NCBI RefSeq assembly: GCF_902506205.1
Contig: NZ_LR732816.1
Span: forward strand, 619,733 to 683,732
Reading direction: 5' to 3'
DNA: 64,000 nt
DNA from: Brevundimonas sp. G8
GTDB lineage: Bacteria > Pseudomonadota > Alphaproteobacteria > Caulobacterales > Caulobacteraceae
Shown: piece after piece, positions 19,614-29,659 of the stretch
Numbering within the stretch: position 1 is the first letter of the stretch
Layout: the number at the start of each line of letters is the position of its first letter
Notes under the pieces: generated by a model
What the model saw: the letters and a program-made list of their open reading frames with translations, nothing else
Databases searched by the model: none
What the model was told of the DNA's origin: nothing
Made by a program: the position numbers and the translations under genes

Positions 19614-19831
19614 CGGGGTCTCCGCCGCGACCAGACGCTCGCGTAATGGATCACGGCCAGCGCCAAGCCGGTCAGCATGACGACCAGACCGAGAGACGGC
19701 GCGCCTCCGAGGGTGTTCGGCCAGAAGGGCGTCTCGACCTTGGCGGTCAGGCTGACGGCGGCCAGGGCCGCGGCGATGGAAATGACGGTCTTCTGGTCGT
19801 GTGTGTAGTCGGTGCGTTGGAAATGTTTCAT
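19610..19831 (-). CDS. small two-helix membrane protein paired with the Xre regulator
   Basis: A 73-residue protein with two hydrophobic segments (TVISIAAALAAVSLTA and SLGLVVMLTGLALAVIHYASV) and a basic C-terminus. A GGGGAG ribosome site lies just before the ATG. A TTGACT hexamer at 19886-19891 on the minus strand could be its promoter -35 element. It is encoded first in a two-gene operon with the HTH regulator. No known family is claimed. Confidence 0.75.
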   Translation of the reverse strand: MKHFQRTDYTHDQKTVISIAAALAAVSLTAKVETPFWPNTLGGAPSLGLVVMLTGLALAVIHYASVWSRRRPR

Positions 19832-20066
19832 GACAAGCTCCCCTGTCGTTGTGACAAGTTCGCTTTACGATCAAAGCCTCAGTTTAGTCAAGCTTCATTT
19901 ACATCACGACAATGACACTTTCCTTTCTGACCGTCGCCGCGCGCGGCGACGGCGCCGGATCTCCACTGCGCCTCGGGGACGACAGGCGTTTATGCTGACG
20001 AAAGGCATGTGTGGCGCCTGTCTGCGCCAACCTTTATCGTTGGGAAATGGCCACTACAGACGACCA

Positions 20067-20786
20067 ATGATCCGCCTCCACGTTACATCTCCCCTCGCGG
20101 CCGCCGCCGCCGTAGCCCCCACCCTCGACCAGTCCCGCTATTTGACCCAGGTCATGCGGTTGAAGATCGGCGACGACCTGCTGGTGTTCAACGGCCGCGA
20201 CGGCGAGTGGCGGTGTTCGATCGCCGAAGTCCTGAAGAAGGGCGTCATCCTGCGCGCCGAGGAACAGGCCCGGCCCCAGGTCCATGGCCCGGACCTTGAG
20301 CTGATCGTCGCCGTGGTGAAGAAGGCGCGGGTCGAGACCATCGTCGAGAAGGCCGCCGAACTTGGCGCGCGCCGGGTGCGGCTGGTCCTGACCCATCGCA
20401 CCAACGCCGACCGCATCCGTCTGGATCGGCTGGACGCCATCGCCGAGGAGGCCGCCGAACAGACCGGCCGCATGGACGTGCCCGCCGTCGACGATCCGGT
20501 GAAGCTGGACGCCCTGTTGGACGGCTGGGAGGCCGGGCGGCGGCTGATGTTCTGCGACGAGACTGGCGGCGCACCGGCCATGTCGGCGTTGCGCGACGCG
20601 GGAGAGGGTCCCTGGTCCATCCTGATCGGGCCGGAGGGCGGCTTTTCGCCCGAGGAGGGCGAGCGGCTGCGGTCGCTGCCCTTCGCCACCGCCGTTTCGC
20701 TCGGCCCGCGCATCCTGCGCGCCGACACCGCCGCCATCGCCGCCATGACCATGTGGCAGGCGGCTGTGGGCGATTGGGAACGATAA
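20067..20786 (+). CDS. rsmE: 16S rRNA (uracil-1498-N3)-methyltransferase RsmE
   Basis: A SPOUT-fold methyltransferase of 239 residues that modifies U1498 in the small-subunit decoding region. Family marks are HYLTQVMRLKIGD-like N-terminus (SRYLTQVMRLKIGDDL), VEKAAELGARRVRLVLTHRT and AEEAAEQTGRMDVP. The SAM-binding knot is ILIGPEGGFSPEEGERL plus VSLGPRILRADTAAI. ATG at 20067 gives the conserved MIRLHV start; upstream in-frame sequence is not protein-like. The next gene, 134 bases on, is glutamate-cysteine ligase. Confidence 0.95.
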   Translation: MIRLHVTSPLAAAAAVAPTLDQSRYLTQVMRLKIGDDLLVFNGRDGEWRCSIAEVLKKGVILRAEEQARPQVHGPDLELIVAVVKKARVETIVEKAAELGARRVRLVLTHRTNADRIRLDRLDAIAEEAAEQTGRMDVPAVDDPVKLDALLDGWEAGRRLMFCDETGGAPAMSALRDAGEGPWSILIGPEGGFSPEEGERLRSLPFATAVSLGPRILRADTAAIAAMTMWQAAVGDWER

Positions 20787-20920
20787 GTGCGCCCCTCAAG
20801 CAGCGAGCCGCCGCGCGGCGAGCGTCAGGGAAAGAACAAAGCCCTCTTGAGCCACGCGGCAATCTTGCCCATCTAGCCGCGACACACGGTCGCTTACGGC
20901 GCGCCGCAGGGGACTGACGC

Positions 20921-22282
20921 ATGACCGACAACGCGCCGCTGACCCGGACCGTCCTCATTGAGGCCATGTCCAAGGGGGCCAAACCCAAGGACCAGTGGCG
21001 CATCGGCGCCGAGCACGAGAAGTTCGGCTTCGACAAGACCACCCTGGCTCGCCCCGGGTACGAAGGCCCGAACGGCATCAAGGCCATGCTGGAGGGCCTG
21101 CAACGGTTCGGCTGGTCGCCGGTCGAAGAGAATGGCTTCCTGATCGGGCTGGAGCGCCGCAACAACGAGGGCTTCATCGCTTCGGTCAGCCTGGAGCCGG
21201 GCGGTCAGTTCGAACTGTCGGGCGCGCCGCTTCTGACCATCCACGACATCTGCAACGAGACCGGCCAGCACCTGATGGAGGTCAAGCAGGTCGCCGATCA
21301 GATCGGCGTCGGCTTCCTGGGCGCCGGTTTCGACCCGCTGTGGACGCGCGAACAGGTCCCGGTCATGCCCAAGGGCCGCTACGACATCATGCGCGCCTAT
21401 ATGCCCAAGGTCGGGACCCTGGGCCTGGACATGATGCTGCGCACCTGCACCATCCAGGCGAACCTCGACTTCGACAGCGAGGCCGACATGGTGGCCAAGT
21501 TCCGCACCTCGCTGGCGCTGCAACCGATCGCCACCGCCCTGTTCGCCTGTTCGCCCTTCACCGAGGGCCGCCCCAACGGCTTCCTGTCGGCGCGCGCCAA
21601 CGTCTGGACCGACACCGACGCCGACCGCACCGGCATGCTGGGCTTCGTGTTCGAGGACGGCTTCGGCTTCGAACGCTACGCCGACTATGCGCTGGACACG
21701 CCGATGTACTTCGCCAAGCGCGACGGTCATTACGTCGACGCCTCGGGCCAGTCGTTCCGCGATTTCCAGGCCGGAAAACTGCCCGCCCTGCCCGGCCAGT
21801 TCCCCACCATCAAGGACTGGAACGACCACCTGACCACCCTCTTCCCCGAGGTGCGGCTGAAGGCGTATCTGGAGATGCGCGGCGCCGACGGCGGTCCGTG
21901 GAGCCGCATCTGCGCCCTGCCCGCCCTGTGGGCCGGCATCCTGTACGACGCCCCGTCGCTGGCCGCCGCCTGGGACCTGGTCAAGGACTGGGACATCGCC
22001 GACCACGAGCGCCTTCGCCGTGACGTGACGCGCTTGGGCCTGAAGGCCGAGGTCGCGGGCCGCAGCGTGCGCGACATCGCCGTGGACCTGGTCAACATCG
22101 CCAAACAGGGCCTGAAGAACCGCGCCAAATTCTCGGGCGGCATGGTGGACGAGCGCGGCTATCTGTCGGAACTGGAAGACATCGCCGACAGCGGCGTCAC
22201 CCCGGCCGAACGCCTGCTGGACCTGTATCACGGCGCCTGGCAGGGCGACGTGAAGCGCATCTACGCCGACTTCGCCTACTAG
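20921..22282 (+). CDS. gshA: glutamate-cysteine ligase (plant/alphaproteobacterial class)
   Basis: ATP-dependent ligase joining L-glutamate and L-cysteine, the first step of glutathione synthesis, in the cytoplasm. The 453-residue protein has the class signatures WRIGAEHEKFGFDK, SLEPGGQFELSG and MLRTCTIQANLDFDSE, and PSLAAAWDLVKDW towards the end. Length fits the plant-like GCL class (about 450) rather than E. coli GshA. The ATG follows a GGGGA-type ribosome site. It overlaps the convergent secreted-protein gene by four bases at its end. Confidence 0.95.
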   Translation: MTDNAPLTRTVLIEAMSKGAKPKDQWRIGAEHEKFGFDKTTLARPGYEGPNGIKAMLEGLQRFGWSPVEENGFLIGLERRNNEGFIASVSLEPGGQFELSGAPLLTIHDICNETGQHLMEVKQVADQIGVGFLGAGFDPLWTREQVPVMPKGRYDIMRAYMPKVGTLGLDMMLRTCTIQANLDFDSEADMVAKFRTSLALQPIATALFACSPFTEGRPNGFLSARANVWTDTDADRTGMLGFVFEDGFGFERYADYALDTPMYFAKRDGHYVDASGQSFRDFQAGKLPALPGQFPTIKDWNDHLTTLFPEVRLKAYLEMRGADGGPWSRICALPALWAGILYDAPSLAAAWDLVKDWDIADHERLRRDVTRLGLKAEVAGRSVRDIAVDLVNIAKQGLKNRAKFSGGMVDERGYLSELEDIADSGVTPAERLLDLYHGAWQGDVKRIYADFAY

Positions 22283-23022
22283 GGCACGGTATAGTCCGAG
22301 CAATCCGGTAGCTTGCTGTCCGGCCGGTATTCGCCCGCCGCCGCGTCGAAGGTGAACCGGCGGCTGTAGCTGCATTTCGGATCGCGCACGGTGACCAGGT
22401 CGGCGGGCTTGAGCGGCGGCTTCTCCAGCGAGTCCTCGGAGCGCGAAGAGCCGCGCGGATAGGCGGTTGCTGTGGTGACGTAGTCGAGCACGGGCATGGC
22501 GGCCGCCTCGCCCGTCGCCGTCAGCGTCGCCTCGAACCCGTATTCGTCGTGACAGGCGCCGGCCCGCTGCGTCATGTCGTCTTCGCTGAAACAGGCGCGG
22601 ATCGTCAGCTCTGCGCGGATAGGGACGGCAAGCACGGGCGTTTCGCCCGCATCGCCGTTCGCGTCCAGCCTGTACAGACGCAGTTCCGTGGCCTGACCGC
22701 CGCCCCCGGAATACATGCTGCTGGTCTCGACCTTAACCCCAGTCAGGACACCGCCGTCGGGCAAGCGGACCAGGCCGGTCCAGGGCTGGAAATACTCGAC
22801 TGCGGCGGCTCCGCCCCTGTCTGCTTGCGGAGGAAGGGCGCCCGCGGCGCGCAGGATCGGACGCACGATCGGTTCGCCGTCTTCTCCCGTGTCTTTCGTC
22901 AGACCCACGCACCACGCCCCATCGCTTGTGCAGGCGCGATCGTCTGTGAGGGTCAGAGTCTCCAGTCGATCCGCAGCGGGCGCGGACTGTAAGGCGGCGA
23001 TCAGGGCAAGAGCGAAAATCAT
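22279..23022 (-). CDS. secreted protein of unknown function, 247 aa
   Basis: Starts MIFALALIAALQSAPAAD, a short signal peptide, and continues as a mostly beta, Cys-containing soluble domain (four visible pairs of Cys, for example DDRACTSDGAWCVG and RACFSEDDMTQRAGACHDEY). Acidic and polar composition suggests a periplasmic location. It converges with gshA and is divergent from the hybrid kinase. I do not recognise the family. Confidence 0.75.
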   Translation of the reverse strand: MIFALALIAALQSAPAADRLETLTLTDDRACTSDGAWCVGLTKDTGEDGEPIVRPILRAAGALPPQADRGGAAAVEYFQPWTGLVRLPDGGVLTGVKVETSSMYSGGGGQATELRLYRLDANGDAGETPVLAVPIRAELTIRACFSEDDMTQRAGACHDEYGFEATLTATGEAAAMPVLDYVTTATAYPRGSSRSEDSLEKPPLKPADLVTVRDPKCSYSRRFTFDAAAGEYRPDSKLPDCSDYTVP

Positions 23023-23132
23023 CGTCGCATCCTATCCAACGCGGCGCGCGACGCCATACCGCACTGGCACCCAATGCAAAGGCAAGCTTAACGGATATGG
23101 CCTAACGTGGGTCTCAGTTGAGGGAGTGCGCC

Positions 23133-24704
<1,572 letters not shown>

Positions 24705-24707
24705 CCA

Positions 24708-24723
24708 AAGGTTGACAAACCTT
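24708..24723. promoter_or_regulatory. palindromic operator over the parDE promoter
   Basis: AAGGTT-GACA-AACCTT forms a 6-bp inverted repeat with a four-base spacer. Its centre contains TTGACA (24712-24717), a consensus -35 element. The -10 box is less clear. Placement 35 bases before parD fits autorepression by the ParD/ParDE complex. Confidence 0.55.
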
Positions 24724-24757
24724 GCCAAGCGCCCATTCTCTTTAGAGGAGGCTCACA

Positions 24758-25015
24758 ATGGCGACGATGAATATCTCCCTGCCCGATCCCATGAAGGCCT
24801 GGGTCGAGGAACAGGCGAAATCCGGCCGCTACGCCAATACGTCGGACGTGGTGCGCGACCTGATCCGTCGCGAGCAGGTCAAGGCTGAGAAGATCGCCCA
24901 CTGGAACACCCTGATCGAAGAGGCCTACGCCTCTGGGATCAGCGAAATGACGTTTGAGGAGATCATCGCTGAGGCCCGCGCGGAAGCGCAGGCCCGCGCC
25001 TCTCGAGCGGCGTAG
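24758..25015 (+). CDS. parD: ParD-type antitoxin (ribbon-helix-helix)
   Basis: An 85-residue antitoxin. The N-terminal ribbon-helix-helix (TMNISLPDPMKAWVEEQAKS, then GRYANTSDVVRDLIRREQ) binds the operator; the acidic C-terminal helix (FEEIIAEARAEAQARA) would wrap the toxin. Perfect AGGAGG ribosome site before ATG. parE follows after seven bases. Confidence 0.93.
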   Translation: MATMNISLPDPMKAWVEEQAKSGRYANTSDVVRDLIRREQVKAEKIAHWNTLIEEAYASGISEMTFEEIIAEARAEAQARASRAA

Positions 25016-25022
25016 CGTATCC

Positions 25023-25340
25023 GTGAGCGCCAGATATTCCAATGCAGCAAAACGCGATCTGATCGCCATCTATCTTGATGGTGAGGCGATGTTTGGATCG
25101 CGGCAAGCCGAAGCTTACACCACAGGCCTCGGCGCCACCGTCCGAATGATCGGCGACTATCCTCTTGCCTCTCGCCTCAGGACCGAACTCGATCTGCCCG
25201 TCCGCGTGCGAACCTACAAAGCTCACGTCATCATCTACGTGATAGAAGAAGGTGGGGTTTTGGTGCTTCGGTTTCGTCACGGGCATGAAGATTGGCAGTC
25301 TGATCCGCTCGGTGGCGACGTGCACAAGGATACGCAATGA
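25023..25340 (+). CDS. parE: ParE-type toxin of a type II toxin-antitoxin pair
   Basis: A 105-residue RelE/ParE-fold protein: YSNAAKRDLIAIYLDGEAMF, then FGSRQAEAYTTGLGATVRMI, LPVRVRTYKAHVIIYVIEEG and VLRFRHGHEDW. ParE toxins poison DNA gyrase. GTG at 25023 is chosen because the family begins with SARYSNAAKRDL-like sequence and it leaves a seven-base gap after parD; earlier starts are inside parD. The stop overlaps the ATG of the next gene (DUF72) by four bases, so that gene may be co-transcribed with the toxin. Confidence 0.92.
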   Translation: MSARYSNAAKRDLIAIYLDGEAMFGSRQAEAYTTGLGATVRMIGDYPLASRLRTELDLPVRVRTYKAHVIIYVIEEGGVLVLRFRHGHEDWQSDPLGGDVHKDTQ

Positions 25341-26086
25341 CCTACCCCATATATATCGGCGTCGGCGGCTGGACGTTCGAGCCGTGGCGCGGTGTCTTCT
25401 ATCCCGAGGGCCTGGTTCAGAAGCGCGAGCTGGAATATGCGGCGTCGAAACTGACCTCGATCGAGATCAACGGCACCTATTATTCGACCTTCAAGCCCGA
25501 CAGCTGGCGCAAATGGCGCGACGAGACGCCCGCCGACTTCGTCTTCTCGGTCAAGGCCAGCCGCTACTGCACCAATCGCAAGGTGCTGTCCGAAGGCGGC
25601 GAGAGCTTCGACAAATTCCTCTCCCAAGGCCTGACCGAGCTGGGGGACAAGTTGGGGCCGATCAACTGGCAATTTATGGGTACGAAGAAGTTCGATCCCG
25701 AGGATTTCGAGGGCTTTCTGAAGCTGTTGCCCAAGGAGAAGGACGGGGTGCGGCTGCGCCATGCGCTGGAGGTTCGCAACCCGACCTTCGCCACCGAACA
25801 GTTCTATGACCTGGCCCGCCAATACGGCGCGGCCATCGTCTATGCCGTCGATGACGAGGAGCCGACCTGGCCTCAGATCGACGAGGCGACTGCCGACTTT
25901 ACCTATGCCCGGCTGATGTCCAGCCGGGAGGACGAACCAACCGGCATGACGGCGACCGAGTTGGATGCGGTGGCCGACCAAGCCAAGGCCTGGGCGAAAC
26001 GCGGCGAGGTGTTCGCCTATTTCATCTCGGGTGCGAAGGTGCGGAACCCGGCGGCGGCCCAAGCGCTGATCGGCAAGCTGAAATAG
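25337..26086 (+). CDS. DUF72 family protein (YecE-like TIM barrel)
   Basis: A 249-residue soluble protein with the family start IYIGVGGWTFEPWRGVFYPE, then SIEINGTYYSTFKPDSWRKW, FSVKASRYCTNRK and HALEVRNPTF. Biochemical role of DUF72 is not established. ATG overlaps the parE stop (ATGA), linking it translationally to the toxin, which is unusual. An internal promoter cannot be excluded. Confidence 0.88.
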   Translation: MTYPIYIGVGGWTFEPWRGVFYPEGLVQKRELEYAASKLTSIEINGTYYSTFKPDSWRKWRDETPADFVFSVKASRYCTNRKVLSEGGESFDKFLSQGLTELGDKLGPINWQFMGTKKFDPEDFEGFLKLLPKEKDGVRLRHALEVRNPTFATEQFYDLARQYGAAIVYAVDDEEPTWPQIDEATADFTYARLMSSREDEPTGMTATELDAVADQAKAWAKRGEVFAYFISGAKVRNPAAAQALIGKLK

Positions 26087-26162
26087 CCGTCCGCGCGCTT
26101 GCGGACCTGCGCCCGCCGCCTCATCTGAGGCCGGCTCACTGCAAAGCCTGAAGGACTTCCCC

Positions 26163-27224
26163 ATGCCGATCGCCACACGCGCCTTCGCCGCGACCGCCGC
26201 CGACAAGCCGCTGACGCCCTATAGTTTCGACCGCCGCGATCCTGGCCCGGACGATGTGCTGATCGACGTCAAATACTGCGGCGTCTGCCACTCGGACCTT
26301 CATGCCGCGCGCAGTGAAAGCGGCCGTTCGACCTATCCGCTGGTGCCGGGTCACGAGATCGCCGGCTTGGTGAAGGCTGTGGGCGCCAATGTCACCCGCT
26401 TCAAGGAAGGCGACCGCGTCGGCGTCGGCTGCATGGTCGACAGCTGTCGCGAATGCGCCTCGTGCCAGGAAGGCGTCGAGCAATACTGCATCCCCGGCTT
26501 CACCGGCACCTATGGCGGCAAGGACAAGAAGGGTGGCACGAACGAAACCATCACCCAGGGCGGCTATTCCGACCACATCACGGTGGATCAGCATTTCGTC
26601 CTGTCCATCCCAGACAGCCTGGCGCTGGACGTCGCCGCCCCCCTGCTGTGCGCCGGCATCACCACCTATTCCCCGCTGAAGGAATGGGGCGTCGGACCGG
26701 GCTCCAAGGTGGCGGTGATCGGTCTGGGCGGCCTGGGCCATATGGCGGTCAAGCTGGCGGCGGCCATGGGGGCGGAGGTCACCGTCCTGTCCACCTCGGA
26801 CCGCAAGAAGGCCGACGCCGAGCGGATGGGCGCCAAACACTTCCTGATCAACTCCGACAAGGACGCGATGAAGGCGGCGGCCGAGAAGTTCGACCTGATC
26901 ATCAACACCGTCTCGGCCACGCACGAGATCGCCAGCCACGTCCAGCTTCTGGCGCGTGACGGGACGATGATCATGCTGGGCCTGACGACCGAGGGCCTGC
27001 CGGTGTTCGCCCTGCCGCTGCTGTGGCGTCGTCGCCGCATCGCCGGTTCGCTGATCGGCGGCATTAAGGAGACGCAGGAGATGCTCGACTTCTGCGCCGA
27101 GCACGGCATCGCCTGCGACATCGAGACCATCGCCCCGGATCAGATCAACGACGCCTATGAGCGGATGCTGAAGTCCGACGTGCGCTATCGCTTCGTGATC
27201 GACATGGAAAAGCTGGCGGCCTGA
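26163..27224 (+). CDS. zinc-dependent alcohol dehydrogenase (YahK/cinnamyl-alcohol dehydrogenase-like)
   Basis: A 353-residue medium-chain dehydrogenase. Catalytic zinc ligands are Cys in KYCGVCHSDLH and the PGHEIAG motif. The structural zinc site has four Cys in MVDSCRECASCQEGVEQYC. The nucleotide motif is VIGLGGLGHMAVKLAAAMGA, followed by STSDRKKADAERMGA, which suggests NADPH. The closest well-known relatives (YahK, AdhC/CAD) reduce aldehydes. Stand-alone gene ending before a hairpin. Confidence 0.92.
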   Translation: MPIATRAFAATAADKPLTPYSFDRRDPGPDDVLIDVKYCGVCHSDLHAARSESGRSTYPLVPGHEIAGLVKAVGANVTRFKEGDRVGVGCMVDSCRECASCQEGVEQYCIPGFTGTYGGKDKKGGTNETITQGGYSDHITVDQHFVLSIPDSLALDVAAPLLCAGITTYSPLKEWGVGPGSKVAVIGLGGLGHMAVKLAAAMGAEVTVLSTSDRKKADAERMGAKHFLINSDKDAMKAAAEKFDLIINTVSATHEIASHVQLLARDGTMIMLGLTTEGLPVFALPLLWRRRRIAGSLIGGIKETQEMLDFCAEHGIACDIETIAPDQINDAYERMLKSDVRYRFVIDMEKLAA

Positions 27225-27235
27225 TCCCTGAAAAG

Positions 27236-27264
27236 CGCGACGGAAGCATGAAACTTCCGTCGCG
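27236..27264. terminator. hairpin after the alcohol dehydrogenase gene
   Basis: An 11-bp perfect stem, CGCGACGGAAG with its complement, has a seven-base loop and a preceding AAAA. There is no strong T run afterwards on the plus strand, so it may act as a weak or Rho-assisted terminator. Confidence 0.5.
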
Positions 27265-27354
27265 TCAGATTCACGCCTTGCGCGGTTTCGCTCCCTCGTT
27301 AATCCTGAACTCCGACAAGGCCTTCCAAGGGCCTGGATAGGGACAGGAGACGAT

Positions 27355-28080
27355 ATGACGCGCGTAGCTTTCGTGACGGGCGGGACCCGGGGCATCGGCA
27401 AGGCGATCGTTCAACGCCTCAACGAGGACGGCATCCGCGTCGCCGCCGGCTATTCCGGCAATGACGAGGCCGCCCAGGCCACGGCCAAGGCGCTGGGCGT
27501 CATGGTGGTCAAGGGCAACGTCGGCAGTTTCGACGACTGCGCCCGCGCGGTGCAGGACGTCGAGGCCGAACTGGGCCCGATCGACATCCTGATCAACAAC
27601 GCCGGCATCACCCGCGACGGCTTCTTCCACAAGATGAGCCACGACCAGTGGTCCGACGTGATCCGCGTCAACATGGACAGCGTCTTCAACATGACGCGCC
27701 AGGTCATCAACGGCATGCGCGACCGGGGCCACGGCCGCATCGTCAACATCTCCTCGATCAACGGCCAGAAGGGTCAGATCGGCCAGACCAACTATTCCGC
27801 CGCCAAGGCCGGCATGATCGGCTTCACCAAGGCGCTGGCGCTGGAGAATGCGCGCAAGGGCGTGACCGTGAACTGTATCGCGCCCGGCTATATCGACACC
27901 GAAATGGTCGGCGCGATGGACCCCAAGGTGCTGGAAGGCATCATCAGCCACATCCCCGTCGGCCGCCTGGGCAAGGGCGAGGAGATCGCGGACATGGTGT
28001 CCTGGCTGGTCGGCGAGCGTGCCGGATATGTCACAGGCTGCACACTCTCGCTGAACGGCGGTCAGTACCTGGTGGGTTGA
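27355..28080 (+). CDS. phbB: acetoacetyl-CoA reductase (short-chain dehydrogenase)
   Basis: A 241-residue NADPH-dependent SDR converting acetoacetyl-CoA to (R)-3-hydroxybutyryl-CoA for polyhydroxyalkanoate synthesis. Cofactor motif GGTRGIGKAI, then NNAGITRDGFFHKMSHDQW and the active-site YSAAKAGMIGFTKALALE; PhbB-specific INGQKGQIGQTNYSAAKAG precedes it. Ribosome site CAGGAG. No PHA synthase or thiolase gene in this window. FabG-type function is an alternative but the GQ.GQTNYSA motif favours PhbB. Confidence 0.88.
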   Translation: MTRVAFVTGGTRGIGKAIVQRLNEDGIRVAAGYSGNDEAAQATAKALGVMVVKGNVGSFDDCARAVQDVEAELGPIDILINNAGITRDGFFHKMSHDQWSDVIRVNMDSVFNMTRQVINGMRDRGHGRIVNISSINGQKGQIGQTNYSAAKAGMIGFTKALALENARKGVTVNCIAPGYIDTEMVGAMDPKVLEGIISHIPVGRLGKGEEIADMVSWLVGERAGYVTGCTLSLNGGQYLVG

Positions 28081-28128
28081 GGGGCCTTCGCCCAAAATCC
28101 GCCGCGCGGCGCTTTCATCAAGTCTCTC

Positions 28129-28884
28129 ATGAAGTTGTTGGGATCGGTCACGGCGAAAAAATCGCCACGCGTGACTGCGATGGCGGTCGCCGCCATCGCA
28201 GTCATCGGCGTCAGCCTGACCGCGCCTGCCGTTTCCCACGCCCAGTCGGGCCGTTCGGTTCCGCCCACGGCCCGTTATGTCAGCAGCAACGGCCAGGGGT
28301 TCATTCTGGACACCTCGGGGTCGCGCGCCCTGATGCGGTTCGAACGGTCGACCGAGGTCTGGGTCCTGCGCGCCACGCCCGCGCCGCGCGGCGACATCAT
28401 CTATCGCAACGACAACGGCGATCAGGTGCTGCGGGTCACACCCAATGGGGCCGTGACCCTCTATACGACCACCGCGCCCCAGGGCTCTCCCGCCTCGCGC
28501 GTCGGCGATGCGCAAGGCCTGGCCAATGCGGCCATGACCGGCGCCCAGCTGGTCGATTATTTCATGCGCCAGAGCTACCGCGCCAGCCAGGCGATGGGGC
28601 GGTTGATCGTGATCGACGTGGACATCCAGCCCGGCTCGGAACAGGTCGCCGCCGACACCGTCTCGGCCGCCAGCGACGCCATCGTCCGCATGGCGCGGTC
28701 GTCCAACCTGCGGTCTCAGGTCGAGCGGGTTCGCCGCGTCGTAGTCTCTGATCAGGGGCGTCCGTCAGTCACCCTGGTCCAGGGCACGTTGCGGATCGTC
28801 ATCGACGCCGACGCCGGCATCGCCGGTCGCCCGTCCTCCGCCCGGATCGTCCGGGTCGTGGGCGGCGAGGCCCTCAACCGCTAA
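28129..28884 (+). CDS. exported DUF4908-like protein
   Basis: A 251-residue protein with a long basic N-region and hydrophobic core (AMAVAAIAVIGVSLTAPAVSHAQ) ending in a signal cleavage site. The mature domain is beta-rich: ILDTSGSRALMRFERSTEVW and QVLRVTPNGAVTLYT. This resembles a Caulobacterales-restricted family of unknown role (DUF4908). The last residues fold as an IRIVIDADAGIAGRPSS-like motif. It follows phbB by 48 bases and may be co-transcribed. Confidence 0.6.
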   Translation: MKLLGSVTAKKSPRVTAMAVAAIAVIGVSLTAPAVSHAQSGRSVPPTARYVSSNGQGFILDTSGSRALMRFERSTEVWVLRATPAPRGDIIYRNDNGDQVLRVTPNGAVTLYTTTAPQGSPASRVGDAQGLANAAMTGAQLVDYFMRQSYRASQAMGRLIVIDVDIQPGSEQVAADTVSAASDAIVRMARSSNLRSQVERVRRVVVSDQGRPSVTLVQGTLRIVIDADAGIAGRPSSARIVRVVGGEALNR

Positions 28885-28890
28885 ACGCCT

Positions 28891-29613
28891 TTAGAAGGCG
28901 TCCTTGCCCGCCCGCCGCGCGGCGAACTGATCCGCATCCGTTGCGGTCAGGAACGGATTGAACCGCTTCTCCGCCCCTATCGTCGTCGGCACGGTGGGTT
29001 CGCCCCGGTCCCGTGCGGCGAATATCGCCTCGGCATGCGCCAGGGTCTCGGGCCGGTCATCCAGGCTCAGGGTGAAGCGGGCGTTCGAGGCCGTATATTC
29101 GTGGGCGCACCAGATCACGGTCTGATCGGGCCAGGCCTTCAGGATTTGCAAGCTGGCGAACATCTGTTCGGGCGTGCCCTCGAACAACCGGCCGCAGCCC
29201 AGGGCGAACAGGGTGTCGCCGGTGAAGGCAAGTTCGTCCACCGGCGCATGAAACACGACATGGCCCAGGGTGTGACCCGGCGTCGCCGTGACCTCGAACC
29301 GCGTCTCGCCCACTATGACCACGTCGCCGTCCGCGATCACCCGGTCCAGCGGCGCGACCTTGCGCACCTCCTCAGGCCCCACGATCTCGCAGCCCGTTTC
29401 GGCCTTCAGCCGTTCATTGCCCTCGGTGTGGTCGGGGTGCCAGTGGGTGTTCAGGATCAGGTCCAGCCGTCCCCAGCCCAGTCCCTCCAGCTCTTCCAAT
29501 ATCCGCGCGGCATCGGGCGTATCGACCGCCGCGACCACGCCCGTCGCGGCGTCGCGGATCAGGAAGCCGTAGTTGTCGCTGCGGCAGGGGAACAGATGCA
29601 CATCCAGGGTCAT
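28891..29613 (-). CDS. gloB: hydroxyacylglutathione hydrolase (glyoxalase II)
   Basis: A 240-residue metallo-beta-lactamase-fold enzyme. It hydrolyses S-D-lactoylglutathione to lactate and glutathione in methylglyoxal detoxification. Metal ligands: THWHPDHTEGN, GHTLGHVVFH, FTGDTLFALGCGRLFEG (Asp) and CAHEYTASNARF (His). Length and the final LTATDADQFAARR-like tail fit GloB. Converges with the DUF4908-like gene. gshA in this window supplies the glutathione side of the pathway. Confidence 0.94.
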   Translation of the reverse strand: MTLDVHLFPCRSDNYGFLIRDAATGVVAAVDTPDAARILEELEGLGWGRLDLILNTHWHPDHTEGNERLKAETGCEIVGPEEVRKVAPLDRVIADGDVVIVGETRFEVTATPGHTLGHVVFHAPVDELAFTGDTLFALGCGRLFEGTPEQMFASLQILKAWPDQTVIWCAHEYTASNARFTLSLDDRPETLAHAEAIFAARDRGEPTVPTTIGAEKRFNPFLTATDADQFAARRAGKDAF

Positions 29614-29659
29614 GCGCCCATCCTAGCAGCAGGGCCGCCGACAGGCCTATAGTGCGCCA

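Noticed and set aside
19812..20066. N-terminal extension of RsmE
   Set aside because: Sequence is Arg-rich and not protein-like; the family starts at MIRLHV (20067).
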